Source: a bacterium (GTDB taxonomy: Bacteria; Chloroflexota; Chloroflexia; Thermomicrobiales; UBA6265). From it: a stretch of DNA of 5,426 bases. The notes beneath the pieces were generated by a model, which was given only the letters and a program-made list of their open reading frames with translations, was not told where the DNA came from and searched no databases. Of the stretch, positions 1 to 5,426 are shown piece after piece (the stretch's first letter is position 1; every line of letters begins with the position of its first letter). The stretch spans positions 1 through 5,426 of the forward strand of contig JAPOLF010000140.1 of NCBI GenBank assembly GCA_029977305.1. The letters are read 5' to 3'. The position numbers and the translations under genes are program-made.

Positions 1-308
1 TTGCGCAGCACTGTCGGCCACTGCATAGCCTGCGTGCCGAAGGCCAATGCCTTGCGCCGCACCCCGCTCGGCGCCCAGTCGCTGGTGACGACCGCGCGAA
101 ACGGGCGCGGCAACTCGGTGAAGAAGACGCACCCGTCGAGCGCGTGATGGACGTGCCGAGAAGCGAGGACGACCGGGCCGGTGGCCGGCAGATGCTCCGC
201 CCCGTGGAATTCGACGGTGGCCTCTTTGGCGAGACGGCGCTTGCACAAATGCGTCAGCGTCGCGAGCCCGATCTCCCCGGATATCCGCTGGAAGGGCGAG
301 GTGGCCAC
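1..308 (-). CDS. PlsC-type acyltransferase, C-terminus cut off by window edge
   Basis: The first 102 residues of a 1-acyl-glycerol-phosphate acyltransferase-like (PlsC/COG0204) protein are visible; the 3' end lies beyond position 1. Such enzymes move an acyl chain from acyl-ACP or acyl-CoA to a hydroxyl at the inner membrane face. Residues 44-59 (GPVVLASRHVHHALDG) match the beta-strand plus His/Asp block I of the family, and the later PTVLR (98-102) resembles the 'P-x-x-R' stretch that follows. The His/Asp spacing is unusual: H52 and D58 are separated by five residues and H54 and D58 by three, whereas the classical motif is H-x4-D. Start chosen is GTG at 308, 9 bp after the cruF stop, in the same frame as cruF, with only a weak AGG upstream. 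The gene follows cruF so closely that cotranscription is almost certain. I infer, but cannot show, that it acylates a carotenoid glycoside; a phospholipid role is the alternative. Confidence 0.77.
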   Translation of the reverse strand, partial: MATSPFQRISGEIGLATLTHLCKRRLAKEATVEFHGAEHLPATGPVVLASRHVHHALDGCVFFTELPRPFRAVVTSDWAPSGVRRKALAFGTQAMQWPTVLR

Positions 309-317
309 GCCGAGCGC

Positions 318-1187
318 CTAGACCGACTGCGCCTGCGGAGTGGCGGTGGGCATACCCGTCGCGCCCTGCTTCGGCTTCTGCAGCACGGTCAACGCCGGGA
401 GGATGCCGAGCACCGCAGCGAGGATGATCGGAATCCAGAGGCCAACGCTTGCGGAAAGAGCGCTCGCGAAGATGGTGTTGGCGATGAAGACCGCGAGCGG
501 AATGCCCACAGGGATCGGCTCCACGGCGGGGTCGAGATCGGCGTTCCACGCTAGGCGGCTGAGGCCGATGTAGATGATGCCGGTGATCGTCCAGCCGAGG
601 AAGTTCTGCACCGGCATGCCGAAATAGGGGCCGGTGTCGCTCCACTCCCAGAACTTCACCGCGAGATCCGCATGCGCCATTGCGGGGTCGAGCACGAGGT
701 CCCACACGGTGAGGAACCATGCTCCGAGGGCGATGCCCCATGCCCAGCGCGGGTGCCAGCCTCGGTTCGCCGCGATCACGCTGCCGATGATGTACGTGGC
801 GAAGCCCATGTAGAACCAAGAGAGCGGGATGGAGTACGGGACGTGGTTGGCGACCTTGTACCCGAGGAAATTGGTGTAGGCGTAGTTGCCGAAGGGGTAA
901 CCAGAGGTCGTCCCGAGGATTTCTGAGCAGAGCGAGATGGGAACCGCGAACCCGAAGAAGACCACGGTTCGGCGCCATCCCAGTGCGGCGACACCGAAGA
1001 CAAACATGGTCAGCGCGCCAAGGATGATGTGCGTCGAGCCGCCGTAGGCCATGCCCCAGGCGTAGACGCGCATCGCAGACGGATTGGCGGCGAATTCAGC
1101 AAGCCGGGGGATGACGAAGAGCAATCCGGCCAATCCGAACATGAGCGCCCCGATGTGGAGCACCAGCAGAACCTTCGCCAGTCGCAT
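318..1187 (-). CDS. cruF: CruF-type carotenoid 1,2-hydratase (DUF422 family membrane protein)
   Basis: Complete 289-residue integral membrane protein of the CruF/bisanhydrobacterioruberin hydratase family, which adds water across the 1,2 double bond of a carotenoid psi-end (gamma-carotene, lycopene or C50 relatives) to make a tertiary 1-hydroxyl. About seven hydrophobic segments are visible, starting at residues 5-27. Family hallmarks seen are SEILGTTSGYPFGNYAY (88-104), WDLVLDPAM (162-170) and YFGMPVQNFLGW (188-199), with acidic residues E89, D163 and D167 as likely catalytic candidates. The length is typical of the family. The frame stays open upstream to 1487, but ATG 1187 is preferred: it overlaps the preceding glycosyltransferase stop as TGATG and has GGAGGG seven bases upstream. 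That arrangement implies translational coupling. The C-terminal tail from about residue 271 is hydrophilic and low-complexity (Pro, Thr, Gln, Ala). Membership in the family is firm; the exact carotenoid substrate is not readable. Confidence 0.93.
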   Translation of the reverse strand: MRLAKVLLVLHIGALMFGLAGLLFVIPRLAEFAANPSAMRVYAWGMAYGGSTHIILGALTMFVFGVAALGWRRTVVFFGFAVPISLCSEILGTTSGYPFGNYAYTNFLGYKVANHVPYSIPLSWFYMGFATYIIGSVIAANRGWHPRWAWGIALGAWFLTVWDLVLDPAMAHADLAVKFWEWSDTGPYFGMPVQNFLGWTITGIIYIGLSRLAWNADLDPAVEPIPVGIPLAVFIANTIFASALSASVGLWIPIILAAVLGILPALTVLQKPKQGATGMPTATPQAQSV

Positions 1188-2335
1188 CAGTCGTCCCTCC
1201 GCATCACGGTTCGCCCACGCCATGTATGGGTGCGCCGCATTGCCTGCAAGCCTACCGCAGCCACCACCGGGATGTCGGTGATGGGGGATACCCAATACGT
1301 CAGCGGTGCCTCTGTGTACGCCCGTCGTGTTCCTGCAAGTGTGCCCAGGCGCATCATCACCAGTCCGAGATTGAGCCGCCCGAGCAGGCCGAGCACTCCC
1401 GGTCGCCGTGCGAGGAGGCTCAATGGCAGCGGTGCTGCCTGCACCAGGGCGAGTTCGGCGAGGCCGATCCGTTCGCGGGGACCCCAATACCGGTCACGCA
1501 TCGGCAGCGAGCGGCTCCAATTGACGAGTGCATCGCGGGCGCTGTCGTACATCTCGACGTCGACCAGATCATCCGATTCATAGAACCCGACCGGGATGCC
1601 GCGAGCCGCCAGATTGCGCGCCAGGGTGACGTCCTCCGCGATCACCCCTCCGAGGTCGGCGAAACCATCCACCGAAGCGAGGGCCGTGCGTGAGAGCAAC
1701 ATGCATTGACCATTCGCTTGGATCTCGTGTGGGTCGGTGGTCGCATGGCCGGGAATGCCGAACCGGTAGACGAGCGTGGTGAGCATCGCCGGGTGGACGA
1801 GTGCCTCCTCCCAACCGGAGAGCCGCTGCCGCGTCGCCACGCTCAGCGCCTGCACTGCGTGATCCTCGGCGAATCCGACAAGCGAGGTGGCAAGAGCCGG
1901 GGTGGGTCGAACGTCGGCATCAATGGTGAGAATCCACGATGTCTCAGGTGACGCCTCTCGCAGACCGGCCTGCAGGTTGTGGACTTTGCCATTGGCACCT
2001 GCGGGCGCAGATCCCGCGCGGATGAGACGGATGCGCGAATCTCGAGCCGCCCAGCGATCCACGACGTCGCAGGTGCGATCCGTCGAGCCACCATCCACCA
2101 CGAGGATTTCGGACACCACCTCACCCTGCGCGGCAAGCCCTGCCAAGCAAGTGTCGAGGCGGTCCTGTTCATTCAGCACAGGGACGATGACGCTCACTCG
2201 GCCGGCACGAGGTGTCGGCGATGAAGCGATCCGTTGGCCACCAGCCGATCGCATCATGCGCGCGACGACTCTCACCGCCAACACCGCCTGCAAGATGCCG
2301 AAGATGACAAGCATGACCTGTGCGAGTCGTCGCAT
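1187..2335 (-). CDS. cruG: Family 2 glycosyltransferase, CruG-like (carotenoid glycosylation)
   Basis: Complete membrane-attached GT2 glycosyltransferase, 382 residues from ATG 2335. An N-terminal helix (about 6-25) anchors it. The GT-A catalytic domain follows with VSVIVPVLNE (47-56), VVDGGSTDRT (79-88), the DAD metal/nucleotide-sugar motif at 139-141, NGQCML (208-213) and the catalytic-base region AEDVTLAR (233-240). Hydrophobic C-terminal segments (about 292-310 and 353-366) precede THTWRGR (369-375), a closing motif shared with CruG- and HpnB-like transferases. It is the first gene of the operon with cruF, so the likely acceptor is a hydroxylated carotenoid and the donor a nucleotide sugar; rhamnose or fucose are the usual sugars for CruG. 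The symbol is provisional: a CruC-like or hopanoid-type role is possible. Alternative starts in frame are ATG 2347 and GTG 2377; none has a strong ribosome site, and 2335 (GGTGGG just upstream) leaves the inverted repeat at 2354-2382 untranslated. Confidence 0.87.
   Translation of the reverse strand: MRRLAQVMLVIFGILQAVLAVRVVARMMRSAGGQRIASSPTPRAGRVSVIVPVLNEQDRLDTCLAGLAAQGEVVSEILVVDGGSTDRTCDVVDRWAARDSRIRLIRAGSAPAGANGKVHNLQAGLREASPETSWILTIDADVRPTPALATSLVGFAEDHAVQALSVATRQRLSGWEEALVHPAMLTTLVYRFGIPGHATTDPHEIQANGQCMLLSRTALASVDGFADLGGVIAEDVTLARNLAARGIPVGFYESDDLVDVEMYDSARDALVNWSRSLPMRDRYWGPRERIGLAELALVQAAPLPLSLLARRPGVLGLLGRLNLGLVMMRLGTLAGTRRAYTEAPLTYWVSPITDIPVVAAVGLQAMRRTHTWRGRTVMRRDD
1195..1200 (-). 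promoter_or_regulatory. Ribosome binding site of cruF, inside the glycosyltransferase 3' end
   Basis: GGAGGG on the minus strand lies seven bases before ATG 1187 and within the last codons of the upstream gene. Together with the TGATG stop/start overlap at 1189-1185 it fixes the cruF start and points to translational coupling of the two genes. Confidence 0.8.
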
Positions 2336-2353
2336 GGAACCCACCATTCGCTG

Positions 2354-2382
2354 AGCCTGTGTGTCGCGATCCCCCACAGGCT
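2354..2382. repeat. Perfect 8-bp inverted repeat in the divergent spacer before the carotenoid operon
   Basis: AGCCTGTG (2354-2361) and CACAGGCT (2375-2382) are exact reverse complements separated by 13 bases. The element overlaps a possible extended -10 on the minus strand (TGGTAAGAA, 2390-2382) and the likely transcription start of the glycosyltransferase-cruF operon. It could be an operator for a dimeric regulator or an RNA hairpin in the leader. It also covers the alternative GTG start at 2377, which argues mildly for a downstream start. Function is inferred from position only. Confidence 0.45.
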
Positions 2383-2450
2383 TCTTACCACGCCAATACC
2401 GAGTCCGAACCCCAATGTGCTACGGTTTCCGCGTGTCCTGAGCCGGAATC

Positions 2451-2457
2451 GAGGTGG
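2451..2457 (+). promoter_or_regulatory. Ribosome binding site favouring the GTG start at 2463
   Basis: GAGGTGG matches the anti-SD complement well, with eight bases between its GAGG core and GTG 2463. The alternative GTG at 2454 lies inside this site and would have only a GGAA at 2445-2448, so 2463 is the better start of the membrane-protein gene. Confidence 0.55.
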
Positions 2458-2462
2458 CAACA

Positions 2463-2963
2463 GTGGATCAGATCGGCAGCTTTCTCGGAAAGCAGGATGC
2501 CACGTTCTGGCTGTTCGTCCTCGCCTGCGTCGGAATGGTGTACACGATTCAAGCGGTGGAAACCGCGGTGGACGGCGCATGGCCGCACCAACGACGCCCA
2601 GCTCAGCTCACTTCCGGGGCGCGGTCGGTGCAGAAGACGTGGTCGTGGGTTGCGTTGCTGCTGCTCCCCGGGCTCGGGTTGGTCATTCTCAATCTCGGCA
2701 TCATGGTCTGGCGCGGACTCGAGGCGAGCGAGACGCAGCTGATGGGCGGCATCTTCGTCGCCATCGCATGGGCGGCGTTTGTGCTGGTGAGTGCGAATGC
2801 GGCCGGACTCGGCTCGTTCATGGGGAAAGTCGGCCCGGTCGGGCCGCTCGCCTTGATGGCCCTGCTGGTGGTTGGTGACCTGCTCCTGCTCGCCGCGCTG
2901 CTCAGCATCTTGCCGAGCATGGACGCCGTGCAGAACGCCTTCCGCAGCCTCTTCGATTTCTGA
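2463..2963 (+). CDS. Four-helix integral membrane protein of unknown function
   Basis: I do not recognise this protein. It has 166 residues from GTG 2463 (169 if GTG 2454 is used). Four hydrophobic helices are clear at about 13-33, 61-83, 93-115 and 127-150. A basic, Pro/Gln-rich loop (about 41-59) containing HQRR follows the first helix, and a short amphipathic tail ending in FRSLFDF follows the last. Helix 1 ends with YTIQAVETAVDGAW; helices 3 and 4 are rich in Gly and Ala, as in small bundled membrane proteins. There is no signal-peptide cleavage site, enzyme motif or obvious metal ligand set. It is transcribed away from the carotenoid operon, so shared regulation is possible but unproved. 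Its stop lies 11 bp from the tyrS stop with no terminator between. The long open frame, ribosome site and coherent hydrophobicity make it a genuine gene. Confidence 0.8.
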   Translation: MDQIGSFLGKQDATFWLFVLACVGMVYTIQAVETAVDGAWPHQRRPAQLTSGARSVQKTWSWVALLLLPGLGLVILNLGIMVWRGLEASETQLMGGIFVAIAWAAFVLVSANAAGLGSFMGKVGPVGPLALMALLVVGDLLLLAALLSILPSMDAVQNAFRSLFDF

Positions 2964-2974
2964 CGGCGACCGCG

Positions 2975-4276
2975 CTAGCCGGTGATCCGCACGCGCCGGA
3001 AGTGCTTCTTGCCGGAGCGCACCAAGACCAATTCGGCGGACGGTGACCAGATCGCGTCGGCGTCGTCAATGCGGTTGCCATCCACGTGGAGGCCGCCCTG
3101 CTGCGCGAGTCGTCGCGCCTCGCCTTTCGATGCCGCCAACCCCACCCGCACGGCAAGATCCGCGAAGGACATACCGGCGCCAACCTCGCTCTGAGGAACA
3201 TCCACCGTGGGGATGTTCGGGTCATCGATGTCCGGTGCCGCACCACCGAAGAGCGCCTTCGCGGCCTCCTGTGCCTGGAGGGCGGCGTCTGCGCCGTGGG
3301 CGATCGCGGTGATCTCGAGGGCGAGGACGCGCTTCGCCTCCCGGAGTGACGCACCGCCTTGGGCGGTCAAGTCGGCAATGACGTCATCGGGCAGAAAGGT
3401 GTAGAGGCGGAGCAGTTTTTCCACGTCGAGATCGTCGACATTCACCCAGTACTGGTAGAACTCGAAAGGCGGTGTCTGCTTCGCATCAAGCCAGAGGGAG
3501 TTGCCGGCGGTCTTCCCCATCTTCTGGCCGGAGGCGGTGGGGAGCAGTGGGCTGACCAACGCGAATGCCTCGGCGCTCTCGACGCGGCGGATGAGGTCGA
3601 CGCCGGCCACGATGTTCCCCCACTGGTCAGATCCCCCCAACTGGAGGATGCAGCCCGTGGTGCGGAAGAGGTGCAGGAAGTCATACGCCTGCACGATGCG
3701 GTAGTTGAACTCGACGAAGTTGAGCCCAGAGCCCTCGAGGCGGGTCTTGTACGTCTCCGCCGCGAGCATCTCATTGACCGAGAAGTGCCGACCGATGTCC
3801 CGCAGGAAGGGGATGTAATGAAGGTCCAACAGCCAGTCGGCGTTATTCACCAGAAGCGCCGGCGGATTGTCACCGAAGCGGCCGCCGTTGAAATCGATGT
3901 ACTGGCTGAACTGCGGCAGGATGGCAACGAGGTTGTCGCGAATGCGCTGCTCCGACATCACCTCGCGGGTGGCCGTCTTGCCGGAGGGATCGCCAACCAA
4001 TGCGGTGCCACCGCCGCCGAGCGCGATCGGGCGATGACCGAATCGCTGCAAGACGGAGAGCATCATGACCCCGAGCATGTGCCCGGCGTGGAGCGACGTC
4101 GCGGTGGGGTCGAAGCCCTGATAGGCGGTGACGGTCGACGTGGCGAACGCTTTGCGCAAGGCCGCCTCATCGGAGACGTCCTGCACATAGCCGCGTCGCA
4201 TCAGGTAATCGAGCGGGCCGAGCCCTGCCTGCCGGAACTCCTCCGGCGCATTGCGGCCGTTCGTCGTCAACGCCAC
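2975..4276 (-). CDS. tyrS: Tyrosyl-tRNA synthetase
   Basis: Complete 433-residue class Ic tyrosyl-tRNA synthetase, which charges tRNA-Tyr with tyrosine using ATP in the cytosol. The Rossmann catalytic domain carries YQGFDPTATSLHAGHML (52-68) with the HIGH-type HAGH at 63-66, then GGGTALVGDPSGK (88-100). The tyrosine pocket pattern Y192-x3-Q196-x2-D199 follows, then QLGGSDQWGNI (212-222) and the KMSKS-type loop KMGKT (252-256). The C-terminal S4-like RNA-binding domain spans about 371-431, with SKGEARRLAQQGGLHVDG at 383-400. Length and order fit the eubacterial single-gene enzyme; all key residues I can check are present. GTG 4276 is chosen because GAGG (4288-4285) lies eight bases upstream and the protein has a normal N-terminus there. 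It is a single-gene unit, divergent from the transhydrogenase gene. No T-box-like leader fits in the short spacer. Confidence 0.97.
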   Translation of the reverse strand: MALTTNGRNAPEEFRQAGLGPLDYLMRRGYVQDVSDEAALRKAFATSTVTAYQGFDPTATSLHAGHMLGVMMLSVLQRFGHRPIALGGGGTALVGDPSGKTATREVMSEQRIRDNLVAILPQFSQYIDFNGGRFGDNPPALLVNNADWLLDLHYIPFLRDIGRHFSVNEMLAAETYKTRLEGSGLNFVEFNYRIVQAYDFLHLFRTTGCILQLGGSDQWGNIVAGVDLIRRVESAEAFALVSPLLPTASGQKMGKTAGNSLWLDAKQTPPFEFYQYWVNVDDLDVEKLLRLYTFLPDDVIADLTAQGGASLREAKRVLALEITAIAHGADAALQAQEAAKALFGGAAPDIDDPNIPTVDVPQSEVGAGMSFADLAVRVGLAASKGEARRLAQQGGLHVDGNRIDDADAIWSPSAELVLVRSGKKHFRRVRITG

Positions 4277-4426
4277 CTGTGTGTCCTCGCATGCTTCCCC
4301 GGGTGAAGTGGCAGAACTTTACCAGAGGACGACGCGGTGGGACCGCCCGTGCGCGGGTATCCTTGCGATGGCACACCACCCGGGTGGGCCGCGCGATCCT
4401 CAGCATCGAGACGGAGCAAGCGGTTC
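4277..4426. promoter_or_regulatory. Divergent promoter region between tyrS and the transhydrogenase gene
   Basis: This 150-bp noncoding spacer should carry both divergent promoters. For tyrS, TGGTAAAGT (4324-4316, minus strand) is an extended -10-like element (hexamer TAAAGT, 4 of 6 consensus bases), which would give a leader of about 33 bases; no -35 box is evident. For the plus-strand gene, TATCCT (4358-4363) is a weak -10 candidate. Two palindromic elements lie inside (4294-4308 and 4376-4387). GGAG at 4413-4416 is the likely ribosome site for ATG 4427. Confidence 0.45.
4376..4387. repeat. Perfect 12-bp palindrome, possible operator
   Basis: CCACCCGGGTGG reads the same on both strands and lies 39 bases before the transhydrogenase start, just downstream of a weak -10 candidate. 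Its core CCCGGGTG recurs 81 bp upstream at 4298-4305, within a near-palindrome (CTTCCCCGGGTGAAG, 4294-4308, one mismatched pair). A pair of operator half-sites is possible, but CCCGGG cores are common in GC-rich DNA. Confidence 0.3.
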
Positions 4427-5426
4427 ATGGCCACGCCTGAGACCCGATTCACGATGGACACCTCGAGCATCAAGTTCGGACCGGGGGCGACCTCGGAGAT
4501 CGGCAGCGATCTCCGCCGCTTCGGGGTGACGCGGGCGTTGCTCGTCACGGATCCGCGACTGGTGTCCGGGCCGTCGGTCGAGGTGGTGCGGACGGCGATG
4601 AAGCGCGATGGCATCGAGGTCGAGGTCTTCGACCGAACCAAGGTTGAACCGACCGACGGATCGCTCAAGGAGGCGATCGCCGTCGCGCAGGAAGGCCGGT
4701 TCGATGGGTACGTCGCCGTGGGCGGCGGTTCGGTGATCGACACCGCGAAGGCGGCGAATCTCTACGCCACCCATCCGGACGACTTCCTCGCCTACGTCAA
4801 CGCCCCAATCGGGCAGGCGAAGCCGGTTCCGGGTCCGCTGAAGCCCCTGATCGCGGTCCCCACCACCGCGGGCACCGGGAGTGAGACGACCGGGGTCGCG
4901 ATCTTCGACTTGGAATCCATGCACGCGAAGACGGGGATCGCCCATCGCGCGCTGCGTCCCGTGCTCGGCATCATCGATTCCGACAACACGCGGACGATGC
5001 CGCGGATGGTGGCTGCGAGTTCGGCCTTGGACGTGCTCAGCCACGCGATCGAATCGTTCACCGCGGTCAGCTTCGCGGAGCGCGCGGCACCGGAGTCGCC
5101 CCACCTGCGTCCCTCCTATCAAGGAGCGAACCCGATCAGCGACGTGTGGTCCTTGAAGGCGCTCGAGTTGCTGGCCGCCAACATCGACCGCGCGGTGGAT
5201 GACCCGACGGACGACGAGGCCCGTGGCAACATGTTGCTGGCTGCTGCCTATGCTGGCATCGGCTTCGGGAACGCCGGTGTGCACCTGCCGCACGGGATGA
5301 GCTATCCGGTGTCGGGCATGGTGCGGTCCTATGTCGCCGAGGGCTATCCCGTCGACCGTCCGCTCGTCCCGCATGGCATATCGGTGATCCTCAATGCACC
5401 TGCCGTGTTCCGGTGGACGGCGTCCG
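4427..5426 (+). CDS. Iron-dependent alcohol dehydrogenase, hydroxyacid-oxoacid transhydrogenase (HOT/ADHFE1) type; 3' end beyond window
   Basis: The first 333 residues of a group III metal-dependent alcohol dehydrogenase are present; the C-terminus lies past the right edge. The closest family I recognise is hydroxyacid-oxoacid transhydrogenase, which oxidises 4-hydroxybutyrate (or L-3-hydroxybutyrate) while reducing 2-oxoglutarate to D-2-hydroxyglutarate, using tightly bound NAD and no free cofactor. Seen are the nucleotide-binding VAVGGGSVIDTAKAANLYA (96-114), the family-specific VPTTAGTGSETTGVAIFD (144-161), YQGANPISD (231-239) and GIGFGNAGVHLPHGMSYP (277-294). Expected metal ligands are D202, H206, H289 and H316, all present. 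ATG 4427 is chosen on GGAG ten bases upstream and a natural N-terminus without the mitochondrial presequence of animal homologues. It is divergent from tyrS and its downstream neighbour is unseen. A plain 4-hydroxybutyrate or other alcohol dehydrogenase activity is the alternative. Confidence 0.93.
   Translation, partial: MATPETRFTMDTSSIKFGPGATSEIGSDLRRFGVTRALLVTDPRLVSGPSVEVVRTAMKRDGIEVEVFDRTKVEPTDGSLKEAIAVAQEGRFDGYVAVGGGSVIDTAKAANLYATHPDDFLAYVNAPIGQAKPVPGPLKPLIAVPTTAGTGSETTGVAIFDLESMHAKTGIAHRALRPVLGIIDSDNTRTMPRMVAASSALDVLSHAIESFTAVSFAERAAPESPHLRPSYQGANPISDVWSLKALELLAANIDRAVDDPTDDEARGNMLLAAAYAGIGFGNAGVHLPHGMSYPVSGMVRSYVAEGYPVDRPLVPHGISVILNAPAVFRWTAS

Larger units (their letters stand above)
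2336..2462. promoter_or_regulatory. Divergent promoter region between the carotenoid operon and the membrane-protein gene
   Basis: This noncoding spacer must hold the promoters of both divergent genes. On the minus strand TGGTAAGAA (2390-2382) resembles an extended -10 but no good -35 box is evident; TTCGGA about 16 bases upstream is a poor match. On the plus strand TGCTACGGT (2418-2426) is a weak extended -10 candidate. The inverted repeat at 2354-2382 sits on the minus-strand side. Promoter positions are guesses; the presence of promoters is inferred from gene orientation. Confidence 0.4.

Noticed and set aside
1188..1487. Upstream extension of cruF by 100 residues
   Set aside because: The extra residues overlap the glycosyltransferase, are Arg/Thr/Gly/Pro-rich and unlike any membrane hydratase, while ATG 1187 has a good ribosome site and a coupled overlap.
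1029..1693. Plus-strand open frames opposite the cruF/glycosyltransferase junction
   Set aside because: They are antisense to two well-supported genes and have shadow-type compositions (Arg, Ser, Cys, His rich) without motifs.
2234..2878. 214-codon plus-strand frame crossing the divergent spacer into the membrane-protein gene
   Set aside because: It runs through the start of the glycosyltransferase on the other strand and out of frame through a clearly hydrophobic real gene; its own translation is Arg-rich and featureless.
2964..2974. Rho-independent terminator between the convergent genes
   Set aside because: Only a 6-bp GCTAGC palindrome overlapping the tyrS stop is visible, with no stable stem and no U-tract.
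2365..4287. Shared 10-mer GACACACAGG before both the glycosyltransferase and tyrS starts on the minus strand
   Set aside because: Roughly a dozen repeated 10-mer pairs are expected by chance in a window this size, the distance to the start codons differs, and in tyrS it is part of the spacer next to the ribosome site.
3359..4306. 315-codon open frame on the plus strand opposite tyrS
   Set aside because: It is fully antisense to an unmistakable tyrosyl-tRNA synthetase; its translation is rich in Arg, Glu and Val with no recognisable domain, as expected for the complementary frame of a GC-rich gene.
4277..4426. T-box or other tRNA-sensing leader upstream of tyrS
   Set aside because: The spacer is only 150 bp and shared with a divergent gene, no T-box sequence or specifier/antiterminator stems were seen, and the likely leader is about 33 bases.
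4400..5374. 324-codon open frame on the minus strand
   Set aside because: It lies opposite the transhydrogenase gene and translates into an Arg/His/Asp-rich low-complexity product with no domain; a shadow frame.

Overview
The window looks like ordinary chromosomal DNA from a high-GC, carotenoid-making bacterium. Five genes can be read with confidence: two run off the window edges and three are complete. The pairing of a CruF-type carotenoid 1,2-hydratase with a CruG-like family 2 glycosyltransferase, together with overall GC-rich codon use and Shine-Dalgarno (SD) starts, fits a Gemmatimonadota-type bacterium (members are known to make the carotenoid glycoside oscillol dirhamnoside). Deinococcota, Chloroflexota or another CruF-bearing lineage cannot be excluded from this sequence alone.

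Layout. Positions 1-2335, minus strand: a tightly packed operon read right to left, with a glycosyltransferase (2335-1187), cruF (1187-318, overlapping the previous stop by one base as TGATG) and a PlsC-type acyltransferase (from 308, cut by the left edge). Chemically these three could act in sequence on a carotenoid psi-end: water addition, sugar transfer, then fatty acylation. The last step is an inference from position. A 126-bp divergent spacer (2336-2462) carries a perfect 8-bp inverted repeat near the presumed operon start. Positions 2463-2963, plus strand: a small four-helix membrane protein of unknown function. Positions 2975-4276, minus strand: tyrosyl-tRNA synthetase, convergent with the membrane protein and only 11 bp from it. 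A second divergent spacer (4277-4426) carries two short palindromes. From 4427 to the right edge, plus strand: an iron-dependent alcohol dehydrogenase closely matching the hydroxyacid-oxoacid transhydrogenase (ADHFE1/HOT) family, truncated by the window.

No RNA genes, CRISPR arrays, insertion sequences, phage genes or convincing terminators were seen. The long open frames opposite tyrS, the transhydrogenase and the carotenoid genes are antisense shadows typical of GC-rich DNA. The most interesting part is the glycosyltransferase-cruF-acyltransferase cassette, including the unusual spacing of the acyltransferase His/Asp motif. It looks like a variation on known carotenoid tailoring and not a wholly new system.
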